Source: an uncultured Prevotellaceae bacterium
Lineage (GTDB): Bacteria > Bacteroidota > Bacteroidia > Bacteroidales > Bacteroidaceae
Reading direction: 5' to 3'
Assembly (NCBI GenBank): GCA_902780635.1
Contig: CACZGH010000023.1
Location: 1-64,000 of the forward strand
DNA: 64,000 bases
Shown here: positions 17,083-26,721 of the stretch, piece by piece
Layout: every line of letters starts with the position of its first letter
How positions within the stretch are numbered: position 1 is the first letter of the stretch
Notes under the pieces: model-generated
Databases searched by the model: none
The model's input: only the letters and a program-made list of their open reading frames with translations
Told to the model about the DNA's origin: nothing
Translations under genes and position numbers: made by a program

Positions 17083-18933
17083 TTACTCGTAGTAGGGATT
17101 CTGTTTCAGCGCAGGCGTCTTCACAGTCTCGGCATAGGGGATAGGCCAGAAATACATGGCCTTGCGGAATACGTGGTTGCGCACCACAAACTCACGGGGT
17201 ACATAGGTGGTTTTGCCTTCGCTGTTGACCTGACGGGTGATCTCCATACCATGCATAGGAGCGTTCTCCGTCTGCTCGGCAATCATCCAACGGCGAACGT
17301 CGAAGAAACGGAAACCCTCGAAGGCCAGCTCAATGCGGCGCTCCAGACGGATGGCCTCGCGCATCTCTTCCTGTGTCATGTTGGCTTTCAGTCCATACAT
17401 GCCGTCATTACCTGGCATAATGCCTGCACGCCGGCGTATCAGTTTCAGCACCTCCAGCGGACCATAAGTGTTGCCATCAGACAGTGTCTCTTCGAAGTTG
17501 GGACCCTTGTATTCATTGGCTGCTTCGGCATAACTTAGCATCACCTCGGCAAAGCGGATGAGCGGACGCGACTGCGGGGGTTCTATCCACCAGTTGCCCG
17601 AGGCTGCGCGGGGCAGCATCTTGCGGGTGTAGAGGCCTGTGGGCGTGCCGGCATAGATGGCATCCTGAGTAGAGTTTTCACCCTGGAAAGTGTAGACGGT
17701 ATACGAATAGTTGGTCTGGTTGCATATCTTGCTGCCGTTATAGACTATCGACACGTCGAAGCGCGGGTCGCGGTTGGTGGCAGGTTGAAGCGGGTTGTAT
17801 TCATAGGCACTCTCGCCAATGGGCTTGCCGTCGGCCATGGGGAAGGCCTTTGCCAAGTCGTAGTAAGCATAGCCTGCCGAGCCATTGCCGCCACAGGAGG
17901 GAGGGTCGAGCATCTGGCAAGTGCTGATTCTTATCTCCTGTTTCTTCATCAGGATAATCTCCTGATAGGCAGCGTAAGGATAGGAGAAAGAGCCACGTGA
18001 GGTCTCGTCGGTAGTGACATTGACAAACTCACCAGGCGACTGCACGGCATAAAAGCCCCAACCTGGCTCCGGACCGTCGTCTGGGAACTTGTGGCGGGTA
18101 TGACACTCAAAGAGCCGGTAGTCGCCCTGCATCTGCATGGCGCGTTTCGCGGCCTCGTAGGCTCGGCCCCATCGTTCGGGATCTGCATCGGCATAGCCCA
18201 AGAGCAGTTTCGTCTCCTCAGTGCCAAAGCCAGACCCGTTGTGCAGCGGAGAGGCTGCGTCAAGGGTGACACGCATGATGAGCGAATAGCATGCCGCCTG
18301 ACTGATACGCCCGTTGCTGCGACCCGAATTGCGCGGGCGCAGCACGTTCTCGTTCAAGATGGCGTTGCACTCATCAATGATGTAGTTTACGCAGGTCTCA
18401 TAGCTCTGCCGTGTAGCATCGATTTCATCATCAGCTCCATAGATGGTGTCGTAGACGATGGGCACACCACCATAGTGGCGCAGCAGGATGTAGTAGTACC
18501 AGGCGCGGAGAAACCGCGCTTCGGCCTTATACTGCTGTTTGGTGGCCTGGTTCATGGGAGCGCGGTCAATGAGTTGCATAAACTTGTTGCAACTGCGGAT
18601 GTCGGTGTAGCACTTGCTCCACACGTCGTTGGTGACGATGACGGGGTTGACGGTACCCGTAGCGAAAGCCAGGCCTGTCGAGATGCTCGATGAGGCACGG
18701 GGTTCCGACTCGTCAGTGGCGCACTGCAGTCCACCCTCTCCAAACCGGTTGAGGTCTGTGTCGAAGCCAATGTCTGCGTAGATGTTGGTTAGGAATCCGG
18801 CAGCATAGGCACTGTCGGCAAACACAGTCTCCTCGTTCAGGTCGGTGGTGGCAGTCTGGTCGAGGAAATCGTCATTGCATGCTACTGTTACCAACAAAAA
18901 CAGTAACAACATAAACTTTACTTTTTTCTTCAT
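17083..18933 (-). CDS. SusD/RagB-family nutrient-binding outer-membrane lipoprotein
   Basis: The start at 18933 gives MKKKVKFMLLLFLLVTVAC with the lipid-acceptor Cys19, followed by NDDF, an acidic surface-export signal. The 616-residue protein has SusD hallmarks: KAEARFLRAWYYYILLRHYG then GGVPIV, a long loop-rich centre, and the C-terminal IRLERRIELAFEGFRFFDVR with YFWPIPYAE near the end. It is the first of the transporter genes and precedes DUF5004, DUF4961 and susC, an inversion of the usual susC-susD order. It starts 66 bases after the GH78 gene. Confidence 0.95.
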   Translation of the reverse strand: MKKKVKFMLLLFLLVTVACNDDFLDQTATTDLNEETVFADSAYAAGFLTNIYADIGFDTDLNRFGEGGLQCATDESEPRASSSISTGLAFATGTVNPVIVTNDVWSKCYTDIRSCNKFMQLIDRAPMNQATKQQYKAEARFLRAWYYYILLRHYGGVPIVYDTIYGADDEIDATRQSYETCVNYIIDECNAILNENVLRPRNSGRSNGRISQAACYSLIMRVTLDAASPLHNGSGFGTEETKLLLGYADADPERWGRAYEAAKRAMQMQGDYRLFECHTRHKFPDDGPEPGWGFYAVQSPGEFVNVTTDETSRGSFSYPYAAYQEIILMKKQEIRISTCQMLDPPSCGGNGSAGYAYYDLAKAFPMADGKPIGESAYEYNPLQPATNRDPRFDVSIVYNGSKICNQTNYSYTVYTFQGENSTQDAIYAGTPTGLYTRKMLPRAASGNWWIEPPQSRPLIRFAEVMLSYAEAANEYKGPNFEETLSDGNTYGPLEVLKLIRRRAGIMPGNDGMYGLKANMTQEEMREAIRLERRIELAFEGFRFFDVRRWMIAEQTENAPMHGMEITRQVNSEGKTTYVPREFVVRNHVFRKAMYFWPIPYAETVKTPALKQNPYYE

Positions 18934-18999
18934 ATTTCTTAGTGGATTACAATATTTTCTCACATTCTATATATATCACGACTGAATGGTGCGGCCCCA

Positions 19000-21768
19000 C
19001 TAGTTACCATGCGTTTTTTGCAGTTCCCGCAAGTTTGTCGATAGCCGGTGATGCCCTGAGCCCACCAGCCATAACTGGCAGCCGTCAGCATAGCCCAGAC
19101 AGCTCACACCTTCCACCTGCGTGGCGGACACATCGCCGTCGTAAATCTGTGCGTCGGCAGCAGCAGGCACACTGACCGTGGCTGTCATGCCTACGGGCAG
19201 GTCAACGCTCAGCACCGATGCATTCCATCGCACAGTCATCTTGCCATAAGGCGTGTGTCGCGATGCCTCCACCCATGTTATGCCCTGCGGACGTTGTGGC
19301 TTGATGGTACAGTGGCGGTAGCCAGGCTCCCCGGTGTCGGGTAGAATGCCTGCCAGAGCCTGATAGAACCAGGTGCCGATGCCGTTATAGCAGTTGTGCA
19401 CACGGCTGCGCTCCCCGTTCCAGTATTCCCAGGTGGTGGTGGCCCCGTTGGCTATCATGTACAGATAGCCAGGATAGTCGGGCTGTTTCAAGATGCCCAG
19501 CATCAGGTCGGCAGCCTGATTGCGTATGGCCCACTCTGTGAAGACGGGCACGCCGACAAGGCCTGTTGCTATATGGTTTTTATAGACCGTACGCGACCGA
19601 CTGATGAGCTGGTTCCGCACCACGTCTTGGAGTGATGCAGGCACCGCACCTACCAGCATGGGGTAGGCCATGTCCAGTGGTGAGCCGGTACCGTAGGTCT
19701 GTGTGTCTGCATGATAGAAAGCCTCATGGATGCGCTTGTTGAGCGCTTCCCGCCGGCTGTCATACCTGGTGGCATCGCGTCCCAGCACTTTGGCCATAGC
19801 ACTCATGCTGCCCAGACACTCGCTGACGAAGCAGTTGTTCACCAGCAGCGGCGACTGACCGCCAACGTCTACGCCGTTGGGGGCTAGCCAGTCGCCCAGG
19901 AACCACATTCGGTTGGATGTGTCGGGCCAAGGCTGCAACAGACCGTCTTTCGTATATTTGTCCACATACGCCAGCCACTGCTCCATCTTGTCGAAGAGAC
20001 GCTCCATGGGACGACGGTCGCCATAGTTCAGAAAGGTGCGCCAAGGAGCCTGGATGATGAAGCCGCTCCAGTAGGGACCGCCACCTCCGCCTCCTGCCGG
20101 GGCTACGTAGGGCAGCGAGCCGTCAGCCTCTATCACGTCGCCCCACGCTGTCAGCCAGTTCAGGAACGTAGGCGACACATTGTACATCGTCTGCAGCGTC
20201 ATCGTCGAAGAGTTGCCGTCGCCTCCATAACCCATGCGCTCTAGGTGGGGGCAGTCCACCATATAGCCACTGAAGGTGAGACAGCGTATGGTGTAGTTGA
20301 TCATATCGTGAATGGCATTGATATCTGAGTCGGAACAGGCAAACGTCGATGACTCATCGCTGGTGCCCGTCAATTGGAGGCCATATGCCTCTGGTTCGCC
20401 CAACGCTGGTGCGATGGTGTGCGGCAGCGCCTCATGGCCATTAGCAATGCTCATCACACTGATGCGAACATAGCGGTAGGCATGGTGGTTGAATTTGTTG
20501 CAGAACACCTCGTCGCTGCGCCCCGAACCGATATACACATCACTCTCTCCTTGACTCTCGAACTGTCCGCCAAGGGGGATATAGTCGGTATATTCCATCC
20601 GGACCTCCTGTCCGCGCTGCAGTCCTGGCACCCGCAGCTCGAGCCATCCTGTAAGTACGCGTCCCATGTCGACCAACCATGTGGCTGCAGGCTGGGTGCC
20701 CCCTTCTGTCTCACCCGAAGGTGGCGGGCTGGCTGTCTTGGTGACCGACAGCGGTGCCAGACGGCTGATGATGCGGTTGCCTGCAAACATCTGGGGAGTA
20801 GCAGACATGCCTGTGACATCTACAACCTCTACTGGCGACCATGCGCGCCCGTCGAGCGTAGCCGTCGACAGGTCGGCAGGCACCTCACGTCCATCCAAAC
20901 GTTCACCGCCGAACTGCAGGGGCTGCCAGCTGCCCGTGTCGCCATAGCCGCTAGCCGAGGCCTGCCAAGCAGCGTCGGTCGTGGCCACAATCTGCCAGTG
21001 TCCATCCAGCAGATTGTCAATCTCGGCCTTCACCAGCGGCCCCTTGTGTTGTGCCTGGAAGGTGTGGCCTTTATACCAGCCCTGTCCTGCCCAGATGACA
21101 ATATCGTTCTTTCCGTCCACCACATAGGGAGTGATGTCGTAGGTCACTATCAGCGAGTGCTTGTTGAGCTGCGACACGGCAGGCTGCAGCACCTGCTCGC
21201 CTATCCTGTGTCCGTTGACATAGAGCTCATGATAACCTAATGAGTTGACATGGACAAAGGTTGTCCGTCCTGCTGCCAGTTGCACCTGTTGGCGCAACAG
21301 TGGTGCGCGCACATCACCGTCCTTGGTGTTCATGCCTATATAGTGGCCTGTCACACCACTGAGCAGACCGATGCTGAAACGGGCAGTGGCGCTCCATGGC
21401 GAAGGCTGACCATGGCCATCCCACACACGGACACGCCAGTAGCACAGCTGACGTTCGTGCAGGGCCTTGCCGCCATAGGGCACCATCACCTGGTCGGCAC
21501 TCGTCACGCGTCCCGTAGACCAGAGGTCGGCCTCGCCACGCTCCAAGGCTGAGGCATCGGTCGCCACCTGCAGCTCGTAGGCCGTCTGACGAGCTCCTGT
21601 CTCCTCCGATGCTGTCTGCCAACTGAAATGCGGGTGCACGTTGTCAATGCCCAATGGCTGCATGAGGTTCTCACAGAGCAGTCGCTCCACGTGGAGCGAC
21701 GACGCTCCATAAGAAGCAGTCACCATCAGCAGGCTTAGGAAGGATGCAAAATGTCTCATCGGTTTCAT
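19000..21768 (-). CDS. GH78 family alpha-L-rhamnosidase
   Basis: A 922-residue secreted enzyme with signal peptide (MKPMRHFASFLSLLMVTASY). The N-terminal Fn3-like and Bac_rhamnosid_N domains include LLCENLMQPLGIDNVHPHFS and YHELYVNGHRIGEQVL. The catalytic (alpha/alpha)6 barrel holds DCPHLERMGYGGDGNSS near 490-505, the GH78 general-acid region, and GATTTWEYWNG near 775-785. GH78 enzymes release terminal alpha-L-rhamnose with inversion. Its gene lies 2 bases after the GH2 gene. A proline-rich insertion near residues 345-358 coincides with a palindromic DNA element (20693-20733). Confidence 0.9.
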   Translation of the reverse strand: MKPMRHFASFLSLLMVTASYGASSLHVERLLCENLMQPLGIDNVHPHFSWQTASEETGARQTAYELQVATDASALERGEADLWSTGRVTSADQVMVPYGGKALHERQLCYWRVRVWDGHGQPSPWSATARFSIGLLSGVTGHYIGMNTKDGDVRAPLLRQQVQLAAGRTTFVHVNSLGYHELYVNGHRIGEQVLQPAVSQLNKHSLIVTYDITPYVVDGKNDIVIWAGQGWYKGHTFQAQHKGPLVKAEIDNLLDGHWQIVATTDAAWQASASGYGDTGSWQPLQFGGERLDGREVPADLSTATLDGRAWSPVEVVDVTGMSATPQMFAGNRIISRLAPLSVTKTASPPPSGETEGGTQPAATWLVDMGRVLTGWLELRVPGLQRGQEVRMEYTDYIPLGGQFESQGESDVYIGSGRSDEVFCNKFNHHAYRYVRISVMSIANGHEALPHTIAPALGEPEAYGLQLTGTSDESSTFACSDSDINAIHDMINYTIRCLTFSGYMVDCPHLERMGYGGDGNSSTMTLQTMYNVSPTFLNWLTAWGDVIEADGSLPYVAPAGGGGGGPYWSGFIIQAPWRTFLNYGDRRPMERLFDKMEQWLAYVDKYTKDGLLQPWPDTSNRMWFLGDWLAPNGVDVGGQSPLLVNNCFVSECLGSMSAMAKVLGRDATRYDSRREALNKRIHEAFYHADTQTYGTGSPLDMAYPMLVGAVPASLQDVVRNQLISRSRTVYKNHIATGLVGVPVFTEWAIRNQAADLMLGILKQPDYPGYLYMIANGATTTWEYWNGERSRVHNCYNGIGTWFYQALAGILPDTGEPGYRHCTIKPQRPQGITWVEASRHTPYGKMTVRWNASVLSVDLPVGMTATVSVPAAADAQIYDGDVSATQVEGVSCLGYADGCQLWLVGSGHHRLSTNLRELQKTHGN
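20693..20733. repeat. In-frame palindromic GC-rich element in the GH78 gene
   Basis: The segment encodes ASPPPSGETEGGTQP in a linker just before the domain beginning WLVDMG. At DNA level CACCCGAAGGTGG forms a small hairpin flanked by C-rich and G-rich arms. It resembles the elements in the GH92 gene in position (surface linker), composition and charged, proline-rich coding output. Confidence 0.45.
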
Positions 21769-21770
21769 AT

Positions 21771-24362
21771 CTATTTTAATTTCAATAGTCGGCGTTCCTT
21801 ATGGCCGAAGGGCTTGACGAGCAGGGTGGCGGCACGCCCGTCGTCCTCGGTCTCAAATGTGATGACACGCTGCTCGCCTGGCATCAGTGTCACATAATTG
21901 TCGCTCCAGATGACGGGCAGCAGGCGCTCGCCTGTCTTGGCATCGACCAGTCGCAGACGGTTGGCAAAGGCCACCTGCTTGGTAGGGTTCTTCAGCAACA
22001 GGGCATGCTGCCCAGCGCGCTCTACTGTCAAGCGGACCTCTGGCAATTGGGTCAGTGGAGTATAGTCCAGATCCTTCTGGGTGTTGGTCCAATACATATT
22101 CTCAGAAAGGAGTTGGCCGTCAGACGTTGTCAGTTGTAGGCGGATGAACAGCATGCCCGCAGGCAGGGCATCGAGCACGAAGGCTTCCCTGATGTTGCTG
22201 GGCTCCACGCTGATCATGGCTTGACGCTGGGCCAGTTGCTGCCCGCTAAGGTCGAAGACCGTGGCACGGGCCTGGACACGGGTCAGGGGCTTTGATGTGG
22301 TGTTGACGACCTTCACGCTGCCCGTTAGACAGTTCCATTGTATATGCTGTGGTTCACAGGCCTTACGGGCTCCCCAGTAGCAGCCCGTCGGGTCGTAGTA
22401 GTAATCGTAGGTCTGCCATACGAACGAGGGGTAGGCGGGATGGCTCATCCAGATGAGCAAGCCCGAGGCATCGTGCCACATCTTGTCCTGCCAGGCTTCG
22501 TACATGCCTCGCATATCCTCGAGGTTGATGAGTTGGGCTTTCTCGCAAAACTCCTCCAGCGACTGCGATGTGCCGTAACGCTCTTCGATGGAGCGGCGAT
22601 AGTCCACAGGACCGGCATTTGACGCCTCCTTGCCGAAGAAATGATGGTTCCACACATTGTCGTCCTCCTCCTTCAGCTGTTCATCGGTGGGCAGGGGCCA
22701 TAGCTTGTCGGCAGGGATGAAGAGCTTGACGCTCTCGTATTGGGGGAAAGTGGCCATGCCTATCTCCGAGCGCATGCCGTAGCCATAGGTGCGCCCATAG
22801 GGATAGGCCGGTTTGTTGAACGCCAGGTTGCTGGCTGAGGTCTCGAAATGATGGCGTGGGGGCAGGTCCTTCCACCAGCCGCTGCCGGTCAAGGCATCCT
22901 GATTGGAGCATGACTTATAGAGGCGGTCGTTGCCGTCTTCCTCCATCACTATCATGCGCAGGGCCTGGTCTATCGTGGGGGCAGGATGGGTCTCGTTGGC
23001 TCCGCACCACAGGGCTATGCAGGGATGGTTGCGCAGACGGCGCACTTTGTCGCGGGCATTACGTATGAAGGCATCTGGCTCGGCCACATCGTTGAAAGCC
23101 ACATAGAGCCAGAAGTCATTCCACACCATGATGCCCTGCTCGTCGCAGTAGTCGTAGAACTCATCGTCGGTGACACAACCTGTCCATAGGCGGATCATGT
23201 TGTAGTTCAGGTCACGGTGCAGCCGTATCTTCGTCTCGTACTCCTTGCCATGACAGCGCAGCAGATACTCGCTCATGCCCCAGTTGCCGCCCTTCACGAA
23301 GATGCGCTGACCGTTGACATAGAACTGGAAGACGGGGTAACCCACGTCGTTGGTCTCTATGCGGTAGTCATAGCGGCGGATGCCGAAGCGGATGTTACGG
23401 CAGTCACTGACCTGATCGCCTACCCGGCATACCACTTGACAGTCATAGAGACAGGGATCGCCATAGCCGTTGGGCCACCACAGACGGGGATGGCTAACAA
23501 CGAGGCTCTCCACCTCCTTGCTGTCTATGCGCACATGGGCAGTGTCGTCGCCATCGACCCACAACTGACGGGTGAAGTGGATATTCCCTGGCTGGATGGT
23601 ACCATCGAGGGTCACCAGCTGGCGGGCTGAGGTGTGGTTGGCCACATCCGAGGTGAAGGTCAGCTCTGCCTGTTCGGTTGAGGGCAGGAAACTGCGCACC
23701 CATGGGTCCACGAGGCTCACCCCGCCAGTGACCTCTACACGGGCATGACCGGTGATGCCTGCCAAACGGCCTGGCACATAGGGCATCCAGTCCCAGCCGG
23801 CACCTGCCAGATAACTGGGACTACAGGCCACACCATAGGGGCCCTCGGCCTTGCGCGTCTTCTTTTGGTCAGTATCGTAAATCTTCACCTCTATTATATT
23901 AGTACGGTCCTCCTGATAAAGGGAGGTGACGTCTAAGCGCGTGCGCAACATGTGGCCGCTGACATCCTTCACTGAGGTGGCAGTGCCAGAGACCTTCTCT
24001 CCGTTGAACCAGAAATCGGCATAGCGGTTGGTATTGTCGAAGCAGAGCCACACGCGCTGGCCAGCCTGCAGGGGCTGGGGAAGGCGGAACTCGCCGCGAT
24101 ACCAGAAGGGACGGCTATACCAGCTCTCGTCCACCTTATAGATGTTGCTATCATATTCTGGACAGGCTTCGCGCCCTGCCTCGACATAGGCTGTGAACAC
24201 TGTACCAGGCACCACGGCAGGCACGGCATCGGCCATGCTGCGTTCAGGGCTGAGCGTCCATTTTGCAAACGTCTCGCTAGTGTCCAATGAATAGCTGTGC
24301 AGCTGTGCCTGTGTGGTCAGTACTGCCATCAGCATCAGGGCATCCAATAGTAATCGTTTCAT
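21771..24362 (-). CDS. GH2 family enzyme (beta-mannosidase / exo-beta-glucosaminidase-like)
   Basis: An 863-residue secreted enzyme with signal peptide (MKRLLLDALMLMAVLTTQAQ). It shows the GH2 order: jelly-roll sugar-binding domain (SWYSRPFWYRGEFRLP near 79-94, WFNGEKV near 118-124), immunoglobulin-like domain, then TIM barrel from about 345. WCGANETH gives acid/base Glu457, and MRSEIGM gives nucleophile Glu533. VKGGNWGMSEYLLRCHGKEY and RDLNYNMIRLWTG resemble beta-mannosidases and exo-beta-D-glucosaminidases more than beta-galactosidases. With GH92 and a GH38-like gene alongside, beta-mannoside hydrolysis is the likelier role. The gene overlaps no neighbour: 12 bases after GH92 and 2 before GH78. 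Confidence 0.85.
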   Translation of the reverse strand: MKRLLLDALMLMAVLTTQAQLHSYSLDTSETFAKWTLSPERSMADAVPAVVPGTVFTAYVEAGREACPEYDSNIYKVDESWYSRPFWYRGEFRLPQPLQAGQRVWLCFDNTNRYADFWFNGEKVSGTATSVKDVSGHMLRTRLDVTSLYQEDRTNIIEVKIYDTDQKKTRKAEGPYGVACSPSYLAGAGWDWMPYVPGRLAGITGHARVEVTGGVSLVDPWVRSFLPSTEQAELTFTSDVANHTSARQLVTLDGTIQPGNIHFTRQLWVDGDDTAHVRIDSKEVESLVVSHPRLWWPNGYGDPCLYDCQVVCRVGDQVSDCRNIRFGIRRYDYRIETNDVGYPVFQFYVNGQRIFVKGGNWGMSEYLLRCHGKEYETKIRLHRDLNYNMIRLWTGCVTDDEFYDYCDEQGIMVWNDFWLYVAFNDVAEPDAFIRNARDKVRRLRNHPCIALWCGANETHPAPTIDQALRMIVMEEDGNDRLYKSCSNQDALTGSGWWKDLPPRHHFETSASNLAFNKPAYPYGRTYGYGMRSEIGMATFPQYESVKLFIPADKLWPLPTDEQLKEEDDNVWNHHFFGKEASNAGPVDYRRSIEERYGTSQSLEEFCEKAQLINLEDMRGMYEAWQDKMWHDASGLLIWMSHPAYPSFVWQTYDYYYDPTGCYWGARKACEPQHIQWNCLTGSVKVVNTTSKPLTRVQARATVFDLSGQQLAQRQAMISVEPSNIREAFVLDALPAGMLFIRLQLTTSDGQLLSENMYWTNTQKDLDYTPLTQLPEVRLTVERAGQHALLLKNPTKQVAFANRLRLVDAKTGERLLPVIWSDNYVTLMPGEQRVITFETEDDGRAATLLVKPFGHKERRLLKLK

Positions 24363-24374
24363 ATCGGTCTGTGT

Positions 24375-26717
24375 CTATTCCATTTCAAGTTCAAGTGTGC
24401 CGCCCCGCATCACCTCACTGTAGTCGATGCACAACTCGTCCAATGGTTTTCCATTCAGTCGAGATGAACCGATGTAGATATGCTCAGGACTGTTGTTGTG
24501 AGCCAATATGGTGAAGGTCTTGCCGTTAGGCAGATGGTAGATGACCTTCGAGAAGACTGGACTGGTCAGTTCGAAGCGGGTGTCGCCAGGACAGTACTGG
24601 TGCAGACCCGAGGCTGCCAGCACATACCATGCCGACATCTGCCCGACGTCCTCATTGCCTACCAGCCCGTCCACACGGTTATGATAACCGTTGGCACAAA
24701 TAGTGCGTGTCCATTTCTGCGTCTTTCGAGGTTCGCCCAGCCGGTTGTAGAGGAAGGGCACGAAGTGTACGGGTTCGTTGGCATGGTTGTAATAGACATT
24801 CCAAAACAGGTCGCGTGGTGTGGCGGCAAACATGCTGTCGAGGGTGGCAATAACCTTCTCGCGGCCTCCCATCAGCTCAACCATGCCGTCGACATCATGT
24901 GGAACAAACCAACCCTGCTGCAGGGGATTACACTCTATGCAGCCGTACCACTCCTTTAGGATGCCCTCTTGTGGCCAGGGTTGCCAACTTCCGTCAGCCT
25001 CGCGTGGACGGAACCAGCCGTGCTCACTGTCGAAGATGTTGCGATAGGCCTGTGCCTTCTGCTCATAGATGGCGGCTTCTTCATCTTTGCCCAGCATACG
25101 TGCCAGTTGGGCTATGCACCAGTCGGTATAGGCATATTCCAGGGTATAGGAGATGGACAGTGAGCCAGGGGTGTAGCCCAGCGCATCGTTGCCAAAGCGG
25201 GCCGAACTGTTCTTGGCATACTTGTAGGCCTTCTGCACATCATAGTCTCGTATGCCCTTGGCATAGGCATCGGCGAGTACCGAAAGGGCAGGATTGCCCA
25301 GCATGCAACCACTATAAGCATTGAGTAGTTCCCAGCGCTCGTAGTATTCCTTGCCGCTCTGCTCTGCCATCGTGGTGAGCGAGGCGATGAGGTCGTTGAC
25401 CAGTGAAGGATTGATGATGGTCTGTAGGGGCATCTGACTGCGGAACACATCCCAGCCACTGAAGACAGTACGCTTGGTGAAGCCTCTTCCTTCTCCTTCG
25501 GGGAGGGGTCGGGGGTGGGGTTTATAGTCTCCGCCCACATACCTTCCGTCCACATCCTGATGGATGCGAGGGTCAATCATCGTGTGGTAGAGAGCGGTAT
25601 AGAAGACGATACGTTCCTCCTCCGTGCCGCCTTCCACCTCGATGCAGCCCAGGGCATCGTTCCAGGCGTCGCGGGCCTTCTGGTGCACTTCATCGAAAGT
25701 GCTGTGAGCTATCTCGGTGTCGTAGTTGCGGCGGGCACCATCCAGGTCAACATACGAGATACCAATCTTCAGCGTCACCTGTTGGTCTTTCTTGGTAGGA
25801 AACTCTGTAAAGAACCCAATATGTGTGCCCTCAATGGCTCTCCCCTCATTGGAAGAGTCGTTGAAAGAGTGGCTTATGATTTCAGCCTGTGCCACCCGCT
25901 GTTGGTATTCATCACTGGTGACATTCTCCAGTTTGCGGGGCTCGTCGGCGCTGATGTCGGCCTTCCAGAAACCATAGTTTTTCAAAGGTTCACTGAGCAC
26001 AGCATGGAAAAAAATGGTGTAGCGGGCGTTGCCTTCGCCATTGCCCCAGCCGCCACCTTCAGGCAGACATTGCACCCAACCTTCCAGCGTACTGTCGTTC
26101 ACCACATTAATGTATTCGCGTGATGCAGTACCGCCCACACGACGGGCCAGGTCTATCTGGATGCGTGACTGCTGGTGCTCAGGAAATGTAAAGCGCAGGG
26201 CACCGCAGCGTGTTGTAGCACTGGTTTCTACCTGGATATGATAGTCGGTCAGCAGCACACTGTAGTAGCCTGCCTTTGCCGTTTCACTCTCTTTGTCGTA
26301 GTGCGACCGCCAACCCTTCAACTCCTTCCTCTCCTTCGGAGATGAATCGGGGTTGGAACCTGCAATAGTGTGCATCTTGCCAGTGGTAGGCATTACGGTG
26401 ATATTGCCCATGTCGCCATTCCAGCCTATGCCGCTCATCTGGGTCATCGAGAAGCCTTCGATGGTGGTGTGTTCATAGCTGTAGCCTGAGCCGTTGTCAC
26501 CACCCGTAATGGTCTGTGGACTGACCTGCACCATGCCGAAGGGTGTGGTGGCACCAGGGAAGGTCTTGCCAAGTCCGTGGTAGGCACCGGCAGCATCCAC
26601 GTTAGTACTGGCTCCGATGAAGGGGTTCACCAGGTCGGCTGGTGCCACAGTGGGCGTTTTCGACTGGCAAGCAGCCAACGCCACCGCCAAACAAAAGATG
26701 GTTGTCTTAACTTTCAT
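24375..26717 (-). CDS. GH92 family alpha-mannosidase
   Basis: The ATG at 26717 is preferred over a TTG at 26732 because it begins a clean lipoprotein signal (MKVKTTIFCLAVALAAC, Cys17). The 780-residue product carries the GH92 hallmarks: GGDNGSGYSYEHTTIEGFSM, then MTQMSGIGW, in the N-terminal sandwich; TVFSGWDVFRSQMP in the (alpha/alpha)6 barrel; CIECNPLQQGWFVPHD; and GNEDVGQMSAWYVLAASGLH. These are Ca2+-dependent exo-alpha-mannosidases, commonly alpha-1,2, acting on N-glycans, fungal mannan or other mannosides. Two foreign-looking insertions (HPRPLPEGEGRG, and NPDSSPKERKELKG) map to palindromic DNA elements. Its start follows the stop of the GH38-like gene by 4 bases. Confidence 0.95.
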   Translation of the reverse strand: MKVKTTIFCLAVALAACQSKTPTVAPADLVNPFIGASTNVDAAGAYHGLGKTFPGATTPFGMVQVSPQTITGGDNGSGYSYEHTTIEGFSMTQMSGIGWNGDMGNITVMPTTGKMHTIAGSNPDSSPKERKELKGWRSHYDKESETAKAGYYSVLLTDYHIQVETSATTRCGALRFTFPEHQQSRIQIDLARRVGGTASREYINVVNDSTLEGWVQCLPEGGGWGNGEGNARYTIFFHAVLSEPLKNYGFWKADISADEPRKLENVTSDEYQQRVAQAEIISHSFNDSSNEGRAIEGTHIGFFTEFPTKKDQQVTLKIGISYVDLDGARRNYDTEIAHSTFDEVHQKARDAWNDALGCIEVEGGTEEERIVFYTALYHTMIDPRIHQDVDGRYVGGDYKPHPRPLPEGEGRGFTKRTVFSGWDVFRSQMPLQTIINPSLVNDLIASLTTMAEQSGKEYYERWELLNAYSGCMLGNPALSVLADAYAKGIRDYDVQKAYKYAKNSSARFGNDALGYTPGSLSISYTLEYAYTDWCIAQLARMLGKDEEAAIYEQKAQAYRNIFDSEHGWFRPREADGSWQPWPQEGILKEWYGCIECNPLQQGWFVPHDVDGMVELMGGREKVIATLDSMFAATPRDLFWNVYYNHANEPVHFVPFLYNRLGEPRKTQKWTRTICANGYHNRVDGLVGNEDVGQMSAWYVLAASGLHQYCPGDTRFELTSPVFSKVIYHLPNGKTFTILAHNNSPEHIYIGSSRLNGKPLDELCIDYSEVMRGGTLELEME
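25482..25521. repeat. In-frame palindromic element in the GH92 gene, copy B
   Basis: The element encodes KPHPRPLPEGEGRGF, placed where GH92 proteins normally go from the GGD turn directly to GFTxxTVFSGWD. The DNA centre CCTTCTCC-TTC-GGGGAGGG folds into an 8-bp stem allowing wobble pairs. It aligns with copy A at 26311-26357 over about 35 bases (CCCCGA...CTCCCCGAAGGAG), read in a different frame. Confidence 0.6.
26311..26357. repeat. In-frame palindromic element in the GH92 gene, copy A
   Basis: The element encodes GSNPDSSPKERKELKGW in the N-terminal sandwich. The DNA centre TCTCCGAAGGAGA is a palindrome (TCTCC-GAA-GGAGA), with GGGGTT and AACCC at the flanks forming outer arms. Same family as copy B in this gene, but translated in another frame, which gives the SPKER rather than LPEGEG version. 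Confidence 0.6.
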
Positions 26718-26721
26718 ATTT

